Source: Streptomonospora nanhaiensis (GTDB taxonomy: Bacteria > Actinomycetota > Actinomycetes > Streptosporangiales > Streptosporangiaceae). From it: a DNA stretch of 64,000 nucleotides. A program made the position numbers and the translations under genes. The stretch lies in contig NZ_CP113264.1 of the NCBI RefSeq assembly GCF_026642255.1, positions 682,001 through 746,000 on the forward strand, written 5' to 3'. The notes beneath the pieces were generated by a model. The model did no database searches and had not been told where the DNA came from. It saw only the letters and a program-made list of their open reading frames with translations. The first letter of the stretch is position 1, and each line of letters opens with the position of its first letter. Positions 52,567 to 61,909 of the stretch are shown piece by piece.

Positions 52567-55500
52567 GTGACGGGACCGACACGAGCCGTGAAGGGGTTTT
52601 CGCGAGTGGTTGACGACGAGTCCGGCGACCGGACCGCCGCCCCCGGGGCGCCGCCCCGTTTCCTGGCCGTCTTCGACGCGCTGCGGGCCCGCCCCCCACG
52701 CCGCAGGTACACCCTCCTGGCCCGCATGGAGCGCCGCGTGGCCCGCCGGCTCCCCGCGGACAAGCACGACGGCCTCCAGCGCGGCGACGTCGCCGAGCCG
52801 CCCCCCGTCCTGGACCTGGCCGTGCGCGGTACGGCGGACCGCTCGGAGGTCCTGCGCATGCTGGTCGAGCGGGGCGGGGCGAACCTCGTGTGGCGCCTGC
52901 CCGAGGCGGAGGAGCCCGCGGAGCCGCTTCCGTCCGGCGGGGCCGGGGGGAGCGCGGAGGCCGGAGGGGCGGCCGCCGCTCCTCGGCCCGGCGACGGCGG
53001 CCCTCCCTCCGGGAACGGGGCCGGGAGGCGGTTCGGGCGGCGCCGGACCGCGCCGCACCCGGGCGTCGAGAGCACCGGCGCACCGCTGGCCGCCCCTCCG
53101 GGCGCCGGCCCCCCGGGCGAGGACGCCCCCGTCACCACCGACCAGCTCTACGACCTGATGGAACGCCTGGTCGACGGCCGCCTCGCCCGCCTCGGCGACC
53201 AGCCCGGGCAGAAGTGGTACCACAAGCCCCCCTCCCCTCCCCGCTTCGCCCGCCTGAGCTCCCTGCTGTGGCTGCGCAGGTGCGAGCCGGCCACAGTGCA
53301 GGCCAACGTGTCCGGCTCCGAGGTCCCCCAGGACGGCGTCGCGCTCACCAGCGACAGCAAGACCCAGGTGGAGGTCATCAACGAGCTGCGCCGGGTCCGG
53401 CTGGACAGCGCCAGGGAACGGCGCGAGCGCCTCCTCGACGCGGCCGGAGGGCGGAACCCGGACACCGGGGACGACGGCGCCCCGGCCGGAGCACCGTCAC
53501 GGTGGGAGCGGTCCCGGCTCTCCTTCGTCGTGCGCCGGCGCTGGCTCGCCTCCGCCGCCTCCCGCACCTCCCGCTGGGCGACCCGCGTCTCCGACCGGGT
53601 CACCTTCGGCAAGCTCGACGAGAGACTGCTCACCCCGCTGGCCTTCGTCGTCTCCCTCGTCGTCACCGCCACGCCCTTCGCCGTCCTGGGCCTGGTCGCC
53701 CAGCAGGTCAACGAGCTGATCGGCCTCCTCGCCGGCGTCGCGCTGACGGCCGCCTACGCGGTCGTCGCGTTCTTCGTGCTCCTGCCCTGGTGGCCCTACC
53801 GCTGGCTCAACCGGCACCGCTACGTCACCCACGAGGCGGGCGGCGACAAGGCCCTCCCCAACCACCGCGAACGCGGGATCCACGTCCTCAACCAGCTCAA
53901 CGACCGCGACGCGGGGGGCGGGCGGATCAGCGCCGACACCAGGCCTCCCGGCGTCCACCGGCTCGCCGTCAACGCCTTCCTCGACGACCTCCACCGCGCC
54001 TACGGCGCGGCCGGGCGCCGCAGGCGCAAGCGCAGGCAGCGCCCCGTGCTCCTCCTGGAACAGGAGCGCCTCGACCCGGTGGCCCGCTACCTCGTCCTCC
54101 TCGTCGAGGACGAGCGGCTGCGCCGCGGCTTCCCCGACCCCCTCCTGATCGTGCAGGTCCGGTGCGGCTCCACCCCTCCGCTCGTGCGGGGAGGGGTGGA
54201 CACCGCCCGGTACCCCTCCCTCCCCGAGGGGGAGGGCGCCGCGCAGCGGGCCCCGGAGGTCGGCCGCTGGACCAGGGCGCGCCACGCCGCCGGGCGGCTC
54301 GGCGCCCACCGGCTCGTCGCCCTGGACGTCGTTCCGCTGCGCGGGGACCGCCCCCGGGGCTCCTTGCGGCCCGAACCCGTCCGGGTGTTCACCGCCCCCG
54401 CCCTCGCGGGGCTCTGGACGGCGGGCGCCGCCGCCTGCGTCGTCCTGGCGGTCCTCCTCGGGACGGTGGTCGTCCCCGCCCTGCACCCCTGCGTGCAGCG
54501 GGGCCTGGTGGTCCCCGCCGGGATCGACACGAGGAACGGCCAGTGCGTCGGCGTCTCCTTCGGGGACTTCGTGTTCCACGAGCGGCTGGAGGAGGTGACC
54601 GAGCGCATCCGGGACCAGAACCGGGCGGTCGACGACAGCGGGGACCCCTACGTCACCATCGCCTACATCGCCGAGCTGGAGATCGCCGACCCCGGCGACC
54701 CCTCGCTCTCCGGGGTCCAGGGTGAGCTGCTGGGCCTGGCCTTCCAGCAGGACCAGCACAACGAGCTGGTCGGCAGGGACGGCACGCCCAAGATCAAGAT
54801 CCTGATCGGCAACGCGGGGGAGGCGTGGGCCCACGCCGAGGAGACCGCGCGGGAGATCGCCGCGCGGTCCGGGAACACGTACCTCGGCATGGACCGCCCG
54901 ATCGGCGCCGTCGGCTTCGGGCACAGCGTCGCGCCCAACAGCGAGGCCATCCGGATCGTCGGCGACGCCGGGATACCGATGGTCGGCACCACCGCCACCT
55001 ACGACGACGTCGCCCGGTCCGGCGAGCGGCAGCACAACGAGTTCTTCTTCCCCGTCGCCCCCGCCAACAGCCGCATCGCCGAGCAGGCGGCGCACTGGGC
55101 CTACAACGGCGTGCCGTGGACCGGCGACCGGGGGGTGGAGTACGGGCTGGAGCCCGCCCGCACGGCCGTGGCCATCGCGAGCGCGGGGGCCGCGGAGGAC
55201 GGGGGAGCGCACGAGCAGTACGGCCCGCACCTGGCCGAGCTGTTCATGGCGGCCTTCCAGGAGGAGGGCGGATCCGTCTGGGAGGGCGCGCGGGGGCTCG
55301 GGCCGGAGGAGTACGCCGACGGGACCCTCCTGTACGGGAGCGGCGACCTGGAGGAGGACACCACCTTCCGGGACCACCTCGACCGGCTGTGCACGGAGGA
55401 CCCGCCCGACCTGCTCTACTTCGCCGGGCGCTCCGCGGACTTCACGGCCTTCCACGACTACTTCAGGACCGCGGGCGGCGCGGCGTGCGTGGGAGGGGAC

Positions 55501-56130
55501 ATGACCATCCTCGGCGGGGACGACATCGCCAAGTTCGTCGCCGACGAGGAGGACCGCATCAGCCAGTCCCTCCAGCACCCCGTGTTCTACACGCCGCTCG
55601 CGGCCAGCGGGTCCTGGGGCGAGTCGGAGGCGCTGGCGGAGGAGGACTCCCAGGGGTTCTACACGGCGGTGGACGACCTCGTGGAGGAGCTGTACCGGGA
55701 GGACGGGGACGAGGAGGGGGAACCGGTCCCGCGGACCGAGCTCCCGTCGATCGCGCACGCCGCGGTGGCCAGCGACGCCCTCCTCGTCGTCTCGCGGGCG
55801 ATGCCGCACACCGGCCTGACCCCCGAGGAGCTCGCCGCGCGGGGGCCGCTGGGGTTCGTCGGACTGGAACGGCGGCCGTTCCTCCGGGCCCAGGAGGACT
55901 ACGAGGCCAAGCGCGACCAGCTCCTGGGCGGGATCCGGGACACGCGCGGCCTGACCGGCATGTCGGGCTACCTCGAGTTCGACAGCTCGGTCGACGGCCA
56001 CTGGTTCCCGGAGCGCCTGGTGCAGCTGGTCCTGGTGGGACCCGACTCGGGCGGGGACCGCCAGCACGTCATCCACAGGTGCGGCATGAGCAGCGCGGAC
56101 CTGCCCCCGGCCGACCCCGGCTGCGTATGA
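52567..56130 (+). CDS. large three-helix membrane protein with extracellular periplasmic-binding-protein-like domain
   Basis: 1187 residues from GTG 52567; GTG 52606 is an alternative with a better AGGGG nine bases upstream. Residues 1-350 are a cytoplasmic Pro/Ala-rich region ending in an arginine-rich helix. A helical hairpin (about 355-408) is followed by a second cytoplasmic domain (410-605; PVLLLEQERLDPVARYLVLLVEDERLRRGFPDP) without a P-loop, a third helix (about 612-635) and an extracellular class I periplasmic-binding-protein-like domain (650-1180: KIKILIGNAGE, IGAVGFGHSV, GIPMVGTTATYDD, HNEFFFPVAP, DLLYFAGRSADF). It has no catalytic domain that I recognise. It is receptor-like, but its output is unknown. 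Confidence 0.8.
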   Translation: MTGPTRAVKGFSRVVDDESGDRTAAPGAPPRFLAVFDALRARPPRRRYTLLARMERRVARRLPADKHDGLQRGDVAEPPPVLDLAVRGTADRSEVLRMLVERGGANLVWRLPEAEEPAEPLPSGGAGGSAEAGGAAAAPRPGDGGPPSGNGAGRRFGRRRTAPHPGVESTGAPLAAPPGAGPPGEDAPVTTDQLYDLMERLVDGRLARLGDQPGQKWYHKPPSPPRFARLSSLLWLRRCEPATVQANVSGSEVPQDGVALTSDSKTQVEVINELRRVRLDSARERRERLLDAAGGRNPDTGDDGAPAGAPSRWERSRLSFVVRRRWLASAASRTSRWATRVSDRVTFGKLDERLLTPLAFVVSLVVTATPFAVLGLVAQQVNELIGLLAGVALTAAYAVVAFFVLLPWWPYRWLNRHRYVTHEAGGDKALPNHRERGIHVLNQLNDRDAGGGRISADTRPPGVHRLAVNAFLDDLHRAYGAAGRRRRKRRQRPVLLLEQERLDPVARYLVLLVEDERLRRGFPDPLLIVQVRCGSTPPLVRGGVDTARYPSLPEGEGAAQRAPEVGRWTRARHAAGRLGAHRLVALDVVPLRGDRPRGSLRPEPVRVFTAPALAGLWTAGAAACVVLAVLLGTVVVPALHPCVQRGLVVPAGIDTRNGQCVGVSFGDFVFHERLEEVTERIRDQNRAVDDSGDPYVTIAYIAELEIADPGDPSLSGVQGELLGLAFQQDQHNELVGRDGTPKIKILIGNAGEAWAHAEETAREIAARSGNTYLGMDRPIGAVGFGHSVAPNSEAIRIVGDAGIPMVGTTATYDDVARSGERQHNEFFFPVAPANSRIAEQAAHWAYNGVPWTGDRGVEYGLEPARTAVAIASAGAAEDGGAHEQYGPHLAELFMAAFQEEGGSVWEGARGLGPEEYADGTLLYGSGDLEEDTTFRDHLDRLCTEDPPDLLYFAGRSADFTAFHDYFRTAGGAACVGGDMTILGGDDIAKFVADEEDRISQSLQHPVFYTPLAASGSWGESEALAEEDSQGFYTAVDDLVEELYREDGDEEGEPVPRTELPSIAHAAVASDALLVVSRAMPHTGLTPEELAARGPLGFVGLERRPFLRAQEDYEAKRDQLLGGIRDTRGLTGMSGYLEFDSSVDGHWFPERLVQLVLVGPDSGGDRQHVIHRCGMSSADLPPADPGCV

Positions 56131-56181
56131 GGGGGAGCGGGGGGCGGGGCGGGGTGGCGCGGGACCGCCCGACGCGAGAAG

Positions 56182-56844
56182 ATGCCCGTTGTGGACCACC
56201 GAAACCCCGCCGAACTGCGGAAACCGTACACGGGTGAACCCCTGGTGCGCTCCTCCCTCGCCGCCCATCCGATGACGCAGTTCCACCTGTGGTTCGAGGA
56301 GGCCTACGAGTCGGGGCTGGCCGAGCCGAACGCCATGGTCCTGGCCTCCGTCGAGCCCTCGGGGATGCCCAGGGCCAGGACGGTGCTGCTGAAGGGCTAC
56401 GACAGGACCGGGCTGCGCTTCTTCACCAACTACACCTCCAGGAAGGGGGAGGCGCTGGACGCGGACCCCCGCGCCGGCCTCCTCTTCCCCTGGCACGCCA
56501 TCCGCAGGCAGGTCCTGGTGGCCGGTCGGGTCGAACGGCTCTCCGACGCGGAGAACGACCGCTACTTCGCCACACGGCCGCGCGGCTCGCAGCTCGGGGC
56601 CTGGGCCAGCGAGCGCCAGTCCCGGACCGTGGAGGACCGCGCCGAGCTCGACCGCCTGTACCGGGGCTTCGAGACGGTGTGGGCCGAGGACGAGGAGGTC
56701 CCCAGGCCCTCCTACTGGGGCGGCTACCGCCTCGTCCCGGAGGAGGTCGAGTTCTGGCAGGGCGGCCCGGACCGCATGCACGACCGCTTCCGCTACCTGC
56801 GCGGCGACGGGGACGCGTGGGAGATCGACCGCCTGTCCCCCTGA
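56182..56844 (+). CDS. pdxH: pyridoxamine 5'-phosphate oxidase
   Basis: 220 residues. Oxidises pyridoxine or pyridoxamine phosphate to pyridoxal 5'-phosphate with FMN. The PdxH pattern is complete: FHLWFEEAYESGLAEPNAMVLASVEPSGMPRARTVLLKGYDRTGLRFFTNYTSRKG, GRVERLSDAENDRYFATRPRGSQLGAWASERQS, and the C-terminal YWGGYRLVPEEVEFWQGGPDRMHDRFRY. It is about 60 bases downstream of the receptor-like gene. ATG at 56182; a GTG nine bases later is possible. Confidence 0.96.
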   Translation: MPVVDHRNPAELRKPYTGEPLVRSSLAAHPMTQFHLWFEEAYESGLAEPNAMVLASVEPSGMPRARTVLLKGYDRTGLRFFTNYTSRKGEALDADPRAGLLFPWHAIRRQVLVAGRVERLSDAENDRYFATRPRGSQLGAWASERQSRTVEDRAELDRLYRGFETVWAEDEEVPRPSYWGGYRLVPEEVEFWQGGPDRMHDRFRYLRGDGDAWEIDRLSP

Positions 56845-57236
56845 ACCCCGCCGCGGAGGGGCCGGTGCGGGCGCCCCCGGAGTGATCCCCGTCGCGTCCG
56901 GTGCGCGCACCGGGCCCGTGTGGCGCCGGAGGGCCCTTCACAAGGGTCCGTCGGGCATTCCTCCAGGGGCGAACGGCCCGGAGGGGCCGGGACCAGCGAC
57001 TCCTGCGCCGAGGGGCGGACGACGCCCCTCCGCTGTCCACATTGTGGGACGGTGGAGAAATTCGGGCTCGCCGATGCGCGATATGCTTGCCGTATCGGTG
57101 GTCGCTCCCGCGGTCCTGCGGACGCCCCGGTCCCCACTCGGCCCCTGGGAATCACGTGGTCCCGGCCTGTGTTGTGAGAGACCTGCCGTGCCCGCTCGCG
57201 ACCGCGCGTCGGGCGCAGAGCCTTGGGAGGGGAGAC
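56845..57236. other. intergenic region upstream of ideR
   Basis: 392 bases. The stretch about 57030-57100 is lower in GC (TGTCCACATTGTGGGAC, AAATTCGGG, GATATGCTTGCC) and should contain the ideR promoter. No iron box of the type TTAGG-TTAGCCTAA is seen, so autoregulation cannot be claimed. No gene is supported. Confidence 0.35.
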
Positions 57237-57938
57237 TTGACCGCACACGGGCTGATCGACACCACGGAGATGTACCTCCGGACGGTTTTCGAGCTCGAGG
57301 AGGAGGGCATCGTCCCGCTTCGGGCGCGTATCGCCGAACGCCTGCACCAGAGCGGACCCACGGTCAGCCAGACGGTGGCCCGCATGGAGCGCGACGGCCT
57401 GCTGCGGGTCGAGAACGACAGGCACCTCGTCATGACGGCCGAGGGCCGTCGACTGGCCACGCACGTCATGCGCAAGCACCGGCTCGCCGAGCGCCTGCTC
57501 GTCGACGTCATCGGGCTGCCCTGGGAGGACGTGCACATCGAGGCCTGCCGCTGGGAGCACGTGATCTCCGAGGCGGTGGAGGAGCGCCTCGTGACGCTGC
57601 TCAACGCCCCCTCGGTGTGCCCCCACGGCAACCCGATCCCGGGCCTGGACGAGCTCGGCCTGGAGAACTACTCGCCCGAGCCCTTCACCGACGACTCGAT
57701 CGTTCCGATGATCGACGTCGCGGGCAACAGCGAGACGACCGTGATGGTACGGCGCATCAGCGAGCAGATCCAGTCGGACGCCGACATCATGCTCACCTTG
57801 CGCGAATCCGGGGTACAACCCGGGCAGGAAGTGGTGCTCAGGGCCTCCGACGGGGGCGTCCACGTGATCGGCGGCGAGTCCGAGGGGACCGACCTCTCCG
57901 AGGTCGTCGCCGGACACATCTTCGTCGCCAAGCCGTGA
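57237..57938 (+). CDS. ideR: iron-dependent DtxR/IdeR family repressor
   Basis: 233 residues from TTG 57237, with GGAGGGGA five bases upstream. Winged-helix, dimerisation and SH3-like domains are in order. All IdeR metal ligands are present with a +2 shift to the mycobacterial protein: M12, C104, E107, H108 (site 1) and H81, E85, H100 (site 2). It represses iron uptake and siderophore genes and activates iron storage when Fe(II) is bound. An upstream non-homologous extension of the frame exists but lacks a ribosome site. It is followed after 152 bases by a SpoIIE-type phosphatase. Confidence 0.94.
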   Translation: MTAHGLIDTTEMYLRTVFELEEEGIVPLRARIAERLHQSGPTVSQTVARMERDGLLRVENDRHLVMTAEGRRLATHVMRKHRLAERLLVDVIGLPWEDVHIEACRWEHVISEAVEERLVTLLNAPSVCPHGNPIPGLDELGLENYSPEPFTDDSIVPMIDVAGNSETTVMVRRISEQIQSDADIMLTLRESGVQPGQEVVLRASDGGVHVIGGESEGTDLSEVVAGHIFVAKP

Positions 57939-58090
57939 ACCACGCGAACACGTTGATTGGTTGCTCATCGGGATTGTCACATTGCGCTGCGGGAACGTTG
58001 ACGGTGTTGCTACGCTCGCCCCAAGGTGCGGTCGTTCGGGGTACCCGGAGCGGGCATGTATGCAGCTCATGACGGCGAGGTGGCGGCTAG

Positions 58091-60367
58091 ATGACACGGT
58101 GGGGTGAGCCCTTCCGGGAGAGCGGCGCGCTGACCACGGCCGCTGTGGTGGACCAGGCGCAGATCGCCATCGTCGTCATCGACAGGTCCAGCCTGCTGCG
58201 CTACTGGAACCCCTTCGCCCGCGAGCTCTTCGGGTTCGTCGGCGGCCGGGACTACGTCGGCCTCTCCCTCCTCGACATCGGCATCCACGAATCGGACCGC
58301 GAACACGCCTCCCAGCTGGCCCGCCGCGTCCTGCGCGGCGAGCACTGGGAGGGCACGTTCGCCGTCCTCAAGGGCGACTCCACGTGGATCCACGTGCGCG
58401 CCCAGGCCGTGCCGATGCGCGACGAGTCCGGCGAGATCGACGGCATCACCCTCATCGCCCGCGAGGCCCTGCGCAGCGGCCGTGTGGAGGAGCAGTACGG
58501 ACTGCTCGAACGCATCGGCAGCCGCCTGGCCAGCTCCCTGGAGTTCGACTCCACGGTCAAGGGCGTCGCGGGCATCCTGGTGCCGCAGTTCGCCGACCAC
58601 TGCTTCATCGACCTCTACGACCACGACCGCCTGGTCAGACAGGTGTCGGTGCACGCCGAGGGGTGGACGCCGCCGCCCCGCACGTGGTTCGGGGTCGGCG
58701 ACGAGGTCCGCTACCCCGAACGCCACTTCGTCACCCAGGCGCTGCGTCGGATGGAGACCGTCGTCAGCAGCGACTACCTGTTCGAGAACTCTCCCAGCAC
58801 CCGCTCCGACACCGTCTCCCGGCAGGTCGGCGTCACCTCCGCCATCGCCGCCCCCCTGCGGGCACGCGGCGAGGTCCTCGGCGTGCTCACCCTGGCGCTC
58901 TCGGGGCTCTCCCCCCGCCAGAAGAGCACCTACGGCGGGTTCGACCGCGACCTCGTCGGCGCCATCGCCTCCCGGGTGGCCCTGACCATCGACAACGCGC
59001 GCCTGTTCGAGGAGGAGCGCAGCACCGCCCTCGCCTTCCAGCGGAGCCTGCTCCCGCACCACTTCCCGCACCTGGACGGGCTGACCATCGCCCACCGCTA
59101 CCAGCCCGCCGGGCCCCTCCAGGCGCACGGCTACGGTGTGCAGACCCAGGTCGGCGGCGACTTCTACGACGCCATCCCGCTCTCCGCGGGACGCGTCGGG
59201 CTGGTCATCGGCGACGTGGAGGGCCGCGGTCCGCACGCCGCCGCGGTCATGGGGCAGCTGCGCGCCGCCCTGCGGGCCTTCGCCCAGGCCGACCGCGAGC
59301 CCGCGGACATCCTCCGCGAACTCGACGAGTGGGTCCGCCAGCTCGGCCAGCCGGACGAGGACGGCGGCGGCACCTGGATCCCCAGCGTCAGCTGCCTGTA
59401 CATGGTCTACGACGCGTGGTCGCGCGAGCTGTCCTACGCCAACGCCGGGCACGCCACACCGCTGCTGGTCACCTCCGACTCGGTCGACAAGCTCGACCTG
59501 GCGGCGGCCGACCGCATGCTGGGCGTGCGGGCCAAGGGCGGGGCGGCCGAGGACGTCGTCTACCACCAGGCCGAACTGCGGCTCCCGCTCGGCGCGACCC
59601 TGGTCATGTACACCGACGGGCTCGTGAACCGGCACCCGGTCGGCGGTGCGCCCGACCCCGAGCGCGCCCTGGCCAGGCTGGCCGAGCGGGTCTCCGAGGT
59701 CGCGGACAAGGACGTCGACGAGATCGCCGAGGCGGCCCTGCACGGCGTCCCCGGCGAGCTGGACGACGACACCGCGCTGCTGGTCGTGCGCACCCACTCC
59801 GACGCACTGGCCCTGCGCGAGGGCTGGTTCCCCTCGGAGGCCTCCACCGTGGGCGAGGCGCGCCACCTGGCGGCCAAGACCTTCGACGAGTGGGGGATGG
59901 ACCGCGACCAGTCCGAGCTGGCCTGCCTGCTGGTCTCGGAGATCGTCACCAACGTCGTCATCCACGCGACCCCCCACCCCGTGCACCGCGAGTTCACCGG
60001 CAACGGCGTCCTGGACTCGGAGACGCCCCTCGGCGCGGGGTCGGCGGCGGACGAGTTCGACGAGGACTGGACGGACCTGCTGGAGGCGGCGGCCGAGGAG
60101 GACGACGAACCCGCCGAGGACACCGCCGACAAGGAGTTCCTGCTCCGGTTGCGGCGCGGCGCCTCCGCCGTGTGGGTGGAGGTCTTCGACCACGACCTGC
60201 GCCTGCCCCGCATCCGCAGCGCGGCCGCCGACGACGAGGGCGGTCGCGGCCTCTACCTGGTGGAGCAGCTGGCGAGCCGGTGGGGCTCCCGTCCCACGCC
60301 GGACGGCAAGGCGGTCTGGTTCGAGATGCCGATGCACGGTGAGGACGAGGAGGGCTCGCAGGGCTGA
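58091..60367 (+). CDS. PAS-GAF-SpoIIE (PP2C) phosphatase with HATPase domain
   Basis: 758 residues. Domains in order: PAS (about 15-130), GAF (about 145-305), PP2C/SpoIIE phosphatase (about 335-555; QVGGDFYDAIPL, IGDVEGRGPHAAAVMG, YANAGHATPLL, DDDTALLVV) and an RsbW-like HATPase (about 580-750; ACLLVSEIVTNVVIHA N box, GRGLYLVEQLASRWG G box). It should dephosphorylate an anti-anti-sigma factor and also bind or phosphorylate it, joining the two arms of a partner-switching pathway. An acidic insert (DEFDEDWTDLLEAAAEEDDE) of about 50 residues lies inside the HATPase. The ATG follows GGCTAG. PAS/GAF ligands are unknown. Confidence 0.93.
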   Translation: MTRWGEPFRESGALTTAAVVDQAQIAIVVIDRSSLLRYWNPFARELFGFVGGRDYVGLSLLDIGIHESDREHASQLARRVLRGEHWEGTFAVLKGDSTWIHVRAQAVPMRDESGEIDGITLIAREALRSGRVEEQYGLLERIGSRLASSLEFDSTVKGVAGILVPQFADHCFIDLYDHDRLVRQVSVHAEGWTPPPRTWFGVGDEVRYPERHFVTQALRRMETVVSSDYLFENSPSTRSDTVSRQVGVTSAIAAPLRARGEVLGVLTLALSGLSPRQKSTYGGFDRDLVGAIASRVALTIDNARLFEEERSTALAFQRSLLPHHFPHLDGLTIAHRYQPAGPLQAHGYGVQTQVGGDFYDAIPLSAGRVGLVIGDVEGRGPHAAAVMGQLRAALRAFAQADREPADILRELDEWVRQLGQPDEDGGGTWIPSVSCLYMVYDAWSRELSYANAGHATPLLVTSDSVDKLDLAAADRMLGVRAKGGAAEDVVYHQAELRLPLGATLVMYTDGLVNRHPVGGAPDPERALARLAERVSEVADKDVDEIAEAALHGVPGELDDDTALLVVRTHSDALALREGWFPSEASTVGEARHLAAKTFDEWGMDRDQSELACLLVSEIVTNVVIHATPHPVHREFTGNGVLDSETPLGAGSAADEFDEDWTDLLEAAAEEDDEPAEDTADKEFLLRLRRGASAVWVEVFDHDLRLPRIRSAAADDEGGRGLYLVEQLASRWGSRPTPDGKAVWFEMPMHGEDEEGSQG

Positions 60368-60610
60368 GCCCTCCCGCGGGCCGCGGCGGCCGACCCCGTC
60401 GGCCCGCCCGGTTCCGTGACGCGGGGGCCCCGTGCGTCCCAGCGGTTCCGCGGGCCCCTGCGGCCCCGCCCCTCCCGCCGTCTCCCGGACCCGGCGGACG
60501 CGGCGCCGCCCCCGCCCGCTCCCCCCGCCCGCCCCCCCGGGCGTCCCCCGCCGTGCGGTCGGCCGGGCGTCGAATTCCCGGCGAACAAGGCGTTTTCCGC
60601 CCTGCCCTTC

Positions 60611-60639
60611 TTGTCGTGGACGACCGTCGCGGTTAATTT
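60611..60639 (+). promoter_or_regulatory. promoter of the NLP gene with overlapping dyads
   Basis: TTGTCG (60611-60616) and TAATTT (60634-60639) are 17 bases apart, with a start near 60646. GTCGT-GG-ACGAC overlaps the -35 and TTGTC-CGAC-GACAA (60638-60651) overlaps the start site, a possible repressor site pair. Confidence 0.55.
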
Positions 60640-60696
60640 GTCCGACGACAACAGAAAAAGATGAACCGATTCCCGGACAGGGAGTGGAGGACATCG

Positions 60697-61608
60697 ATGG
60701 AAGAAGCAGAAGTGGTTCCCCGTACCAATTCTGCAGGTCCGAGAATCGCCGAGTCCGCCCGGAGGGGCGTGGGTCCCCGTTCCCCACGCGTCCCGGCGGT
60801 CCGCAGGGCTCCCTCCCCCGCCACGGGGGCCGGAGCCGCGAGGAGGGCAGGCCGCCGTGTCCCGCGCCTGGCCCTCCGCTCCCTCGTCGGGGCCCTGGCG
60901 CTGGTCGTCGCGCTCCCGGCCCACGCCTTCGCGGCGCCGCCCCCCGCGCTTCCGGCGAGCCACGCGGAGGCGGACGGGAAATGGCAGCCCGCCTTCGACT
61001 ACGACACCGACGGCTGCTATTCGTCCCCCGCCATCGGATCGGACGGGACCGTCGCCGAGGGGCTGAAGACCTCCGGGGCCCTGAACGGCAACTGCCGTGA
61101 CCGTTCCGACCTCGACAACACGAACTCGTATTCGCGCTCCAAGTGCGACGCGAGCGGATGGTGCGCGTACATGTACGCGCTCTACTTCGAGAAGGACCAG
61201 ACCGTCCACGGCTGCTGCGGACACCGGCACGACCTCGAACACGTCGTGGTGTGGGTGTTCGACGACGAGGCGCGCCACGTCTCGGCGTCGGCGCACGGCG
61301 ACTACGACACGAGGCCGGCGTCCGAGGTGCTGTGGGAGGGCACCCACCCCAAGATCGTCTACCACAAGGACGGCGCCTCCACCCACGCCTTCCGGTTCGC
61401 GGCCGGGCACGACGACCCGCCGGAGAACCACTACGGCGTGTGGCAGTACCCGGACCTGGTGAGCTGGGACCACTACCCGCCGGGCATCCGGGAGGCGTTC
61501 ACGTCGGCGGACTACGGGAGCGCGCAGCTCGACCTCAGGGACGGCTCGTTCCCGGGGGCGCTGGCCAGGGCGCAGCCCGACGGCATCGAGTTCGATCCCT
61601 ACGCCTAG
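60697..61608 (+). CDS. secreted necrosis-inducing NPP1/NLP family protein
   Basis: 303 residues from ATG 60697 (GGAGG six bases upstream; ATG 60661 is weaker). A long basic n-region of 55 residues precedes the hydrophobic core (LVGALALVVALPAHAFA) with cleavage after AFA (about 79). The mature part has the NLP fold: DYDTDGCYSSPAI, CDASGWCAYMYALYFEKDQ and the core heptapeptide GHRHDLE (residues about 175-181), where plant-toxic NLPs usually have GHRHDWE. The following VVVWVFDDE strand and the C-terminal HYGVWQYPDLVSWDHYP are conserved. The toxin binds plant sphingolipids in known members; here a W-to-L change may alter the target. Confidence 0.92.
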   Translation: MEEAEVVPRTNSAGPRIAESARRGVGPRSPRVPAVRRAPSPATGAGAARRAGRRVPRLALRSLVGALALVVALPAHAFAAPPPALPASHAEADGKWQPAFDYDTDGCYSSPAIGSDGTVAEGLKTSGALNGNCRDRSDLDNTNSYSRSKCDASGWCAYMYALYFEKDQTVHGCCGHRHDLEHVVVWVFDDEARHVSASAHGDYDTRPASEVLWEGTHPKIVYHKDGASTHAFRFAAGHDDPPENHYGVWQYPDLVSWDHYPPGIREAFTSADYGSAQLDLRDGSFPGALARAQPDGIEFDPYA

Positions 61609-61620
61609 ACCGCGGTCGCC

Positions 61621-61655
61621 GGGTGCCCGCCCCGTCGCGCGACGGGGCGGCACCC
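61621..61655 (+). terminator. terminator of the NLP gene
   Basis: GGGTGCC-C-GCCCCGTCG, CG loop, CGACGGGGC-GGCACCC: a 16-pair stem with one bulged C, 13 bases after the stop. Confidence 0.85.
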
Positions 61656-61709
61656 GCCGGCCGCGTCCGTGCTCCGCCCCGCCGTGGCGGGGCAGGCGGC
61701 GCGCCGTCC

Positions 61710-61877
61710 CTACCGCCAGGACCACGCCCAGAGCAGCAGGCACACGAAGACGAAGAAGACCACGATCCCGCTGGTCGCCCAGGGGATGTGGATCCTGGGC
61801 CGGAGTCTGCGCACGCCGATCACGAGCAGCACGACCAGCAGGCCCATGACGATGAGGCCGTCCCACGCACCGCTCAT
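61710..61877 (-). CDS. 55-residue two-helix membrane protein
   Basis: ATG start with GGAG six bases upstream, stop TAG. Two helices (LIVMGLLVVLLVIGV and SGIVVFFVFVCLLLWAW) are joined by a basic loop RRLRPRIHIPWAT, so both ends face outside the cytoplasm if the positive-inside rule holds. It is 33 bases downstream of the acyl-CoA dehydrogenase stop and in the same orientation, likely on its transcript. No family recognised. Confidence 0.65.
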   Translation of the reverse strand: MSGAWDGLIVMGLLVVLLVIGVRRLRPRIHIPWATSGIVVFFVFVCLLLWAWSWR

Positions 61878-61909
61878 GACTGCTCCGACCCTTCCAGGGG
61901 GTTGTCAGG

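Noticed and set aside
53497..56910. 1137-codon minus-strand frame over the receptor-like gene and pdxH
   Set aside because: Antisense to pdxH, which is certain, and to a gene with membrane helices and a PBP-like domain.
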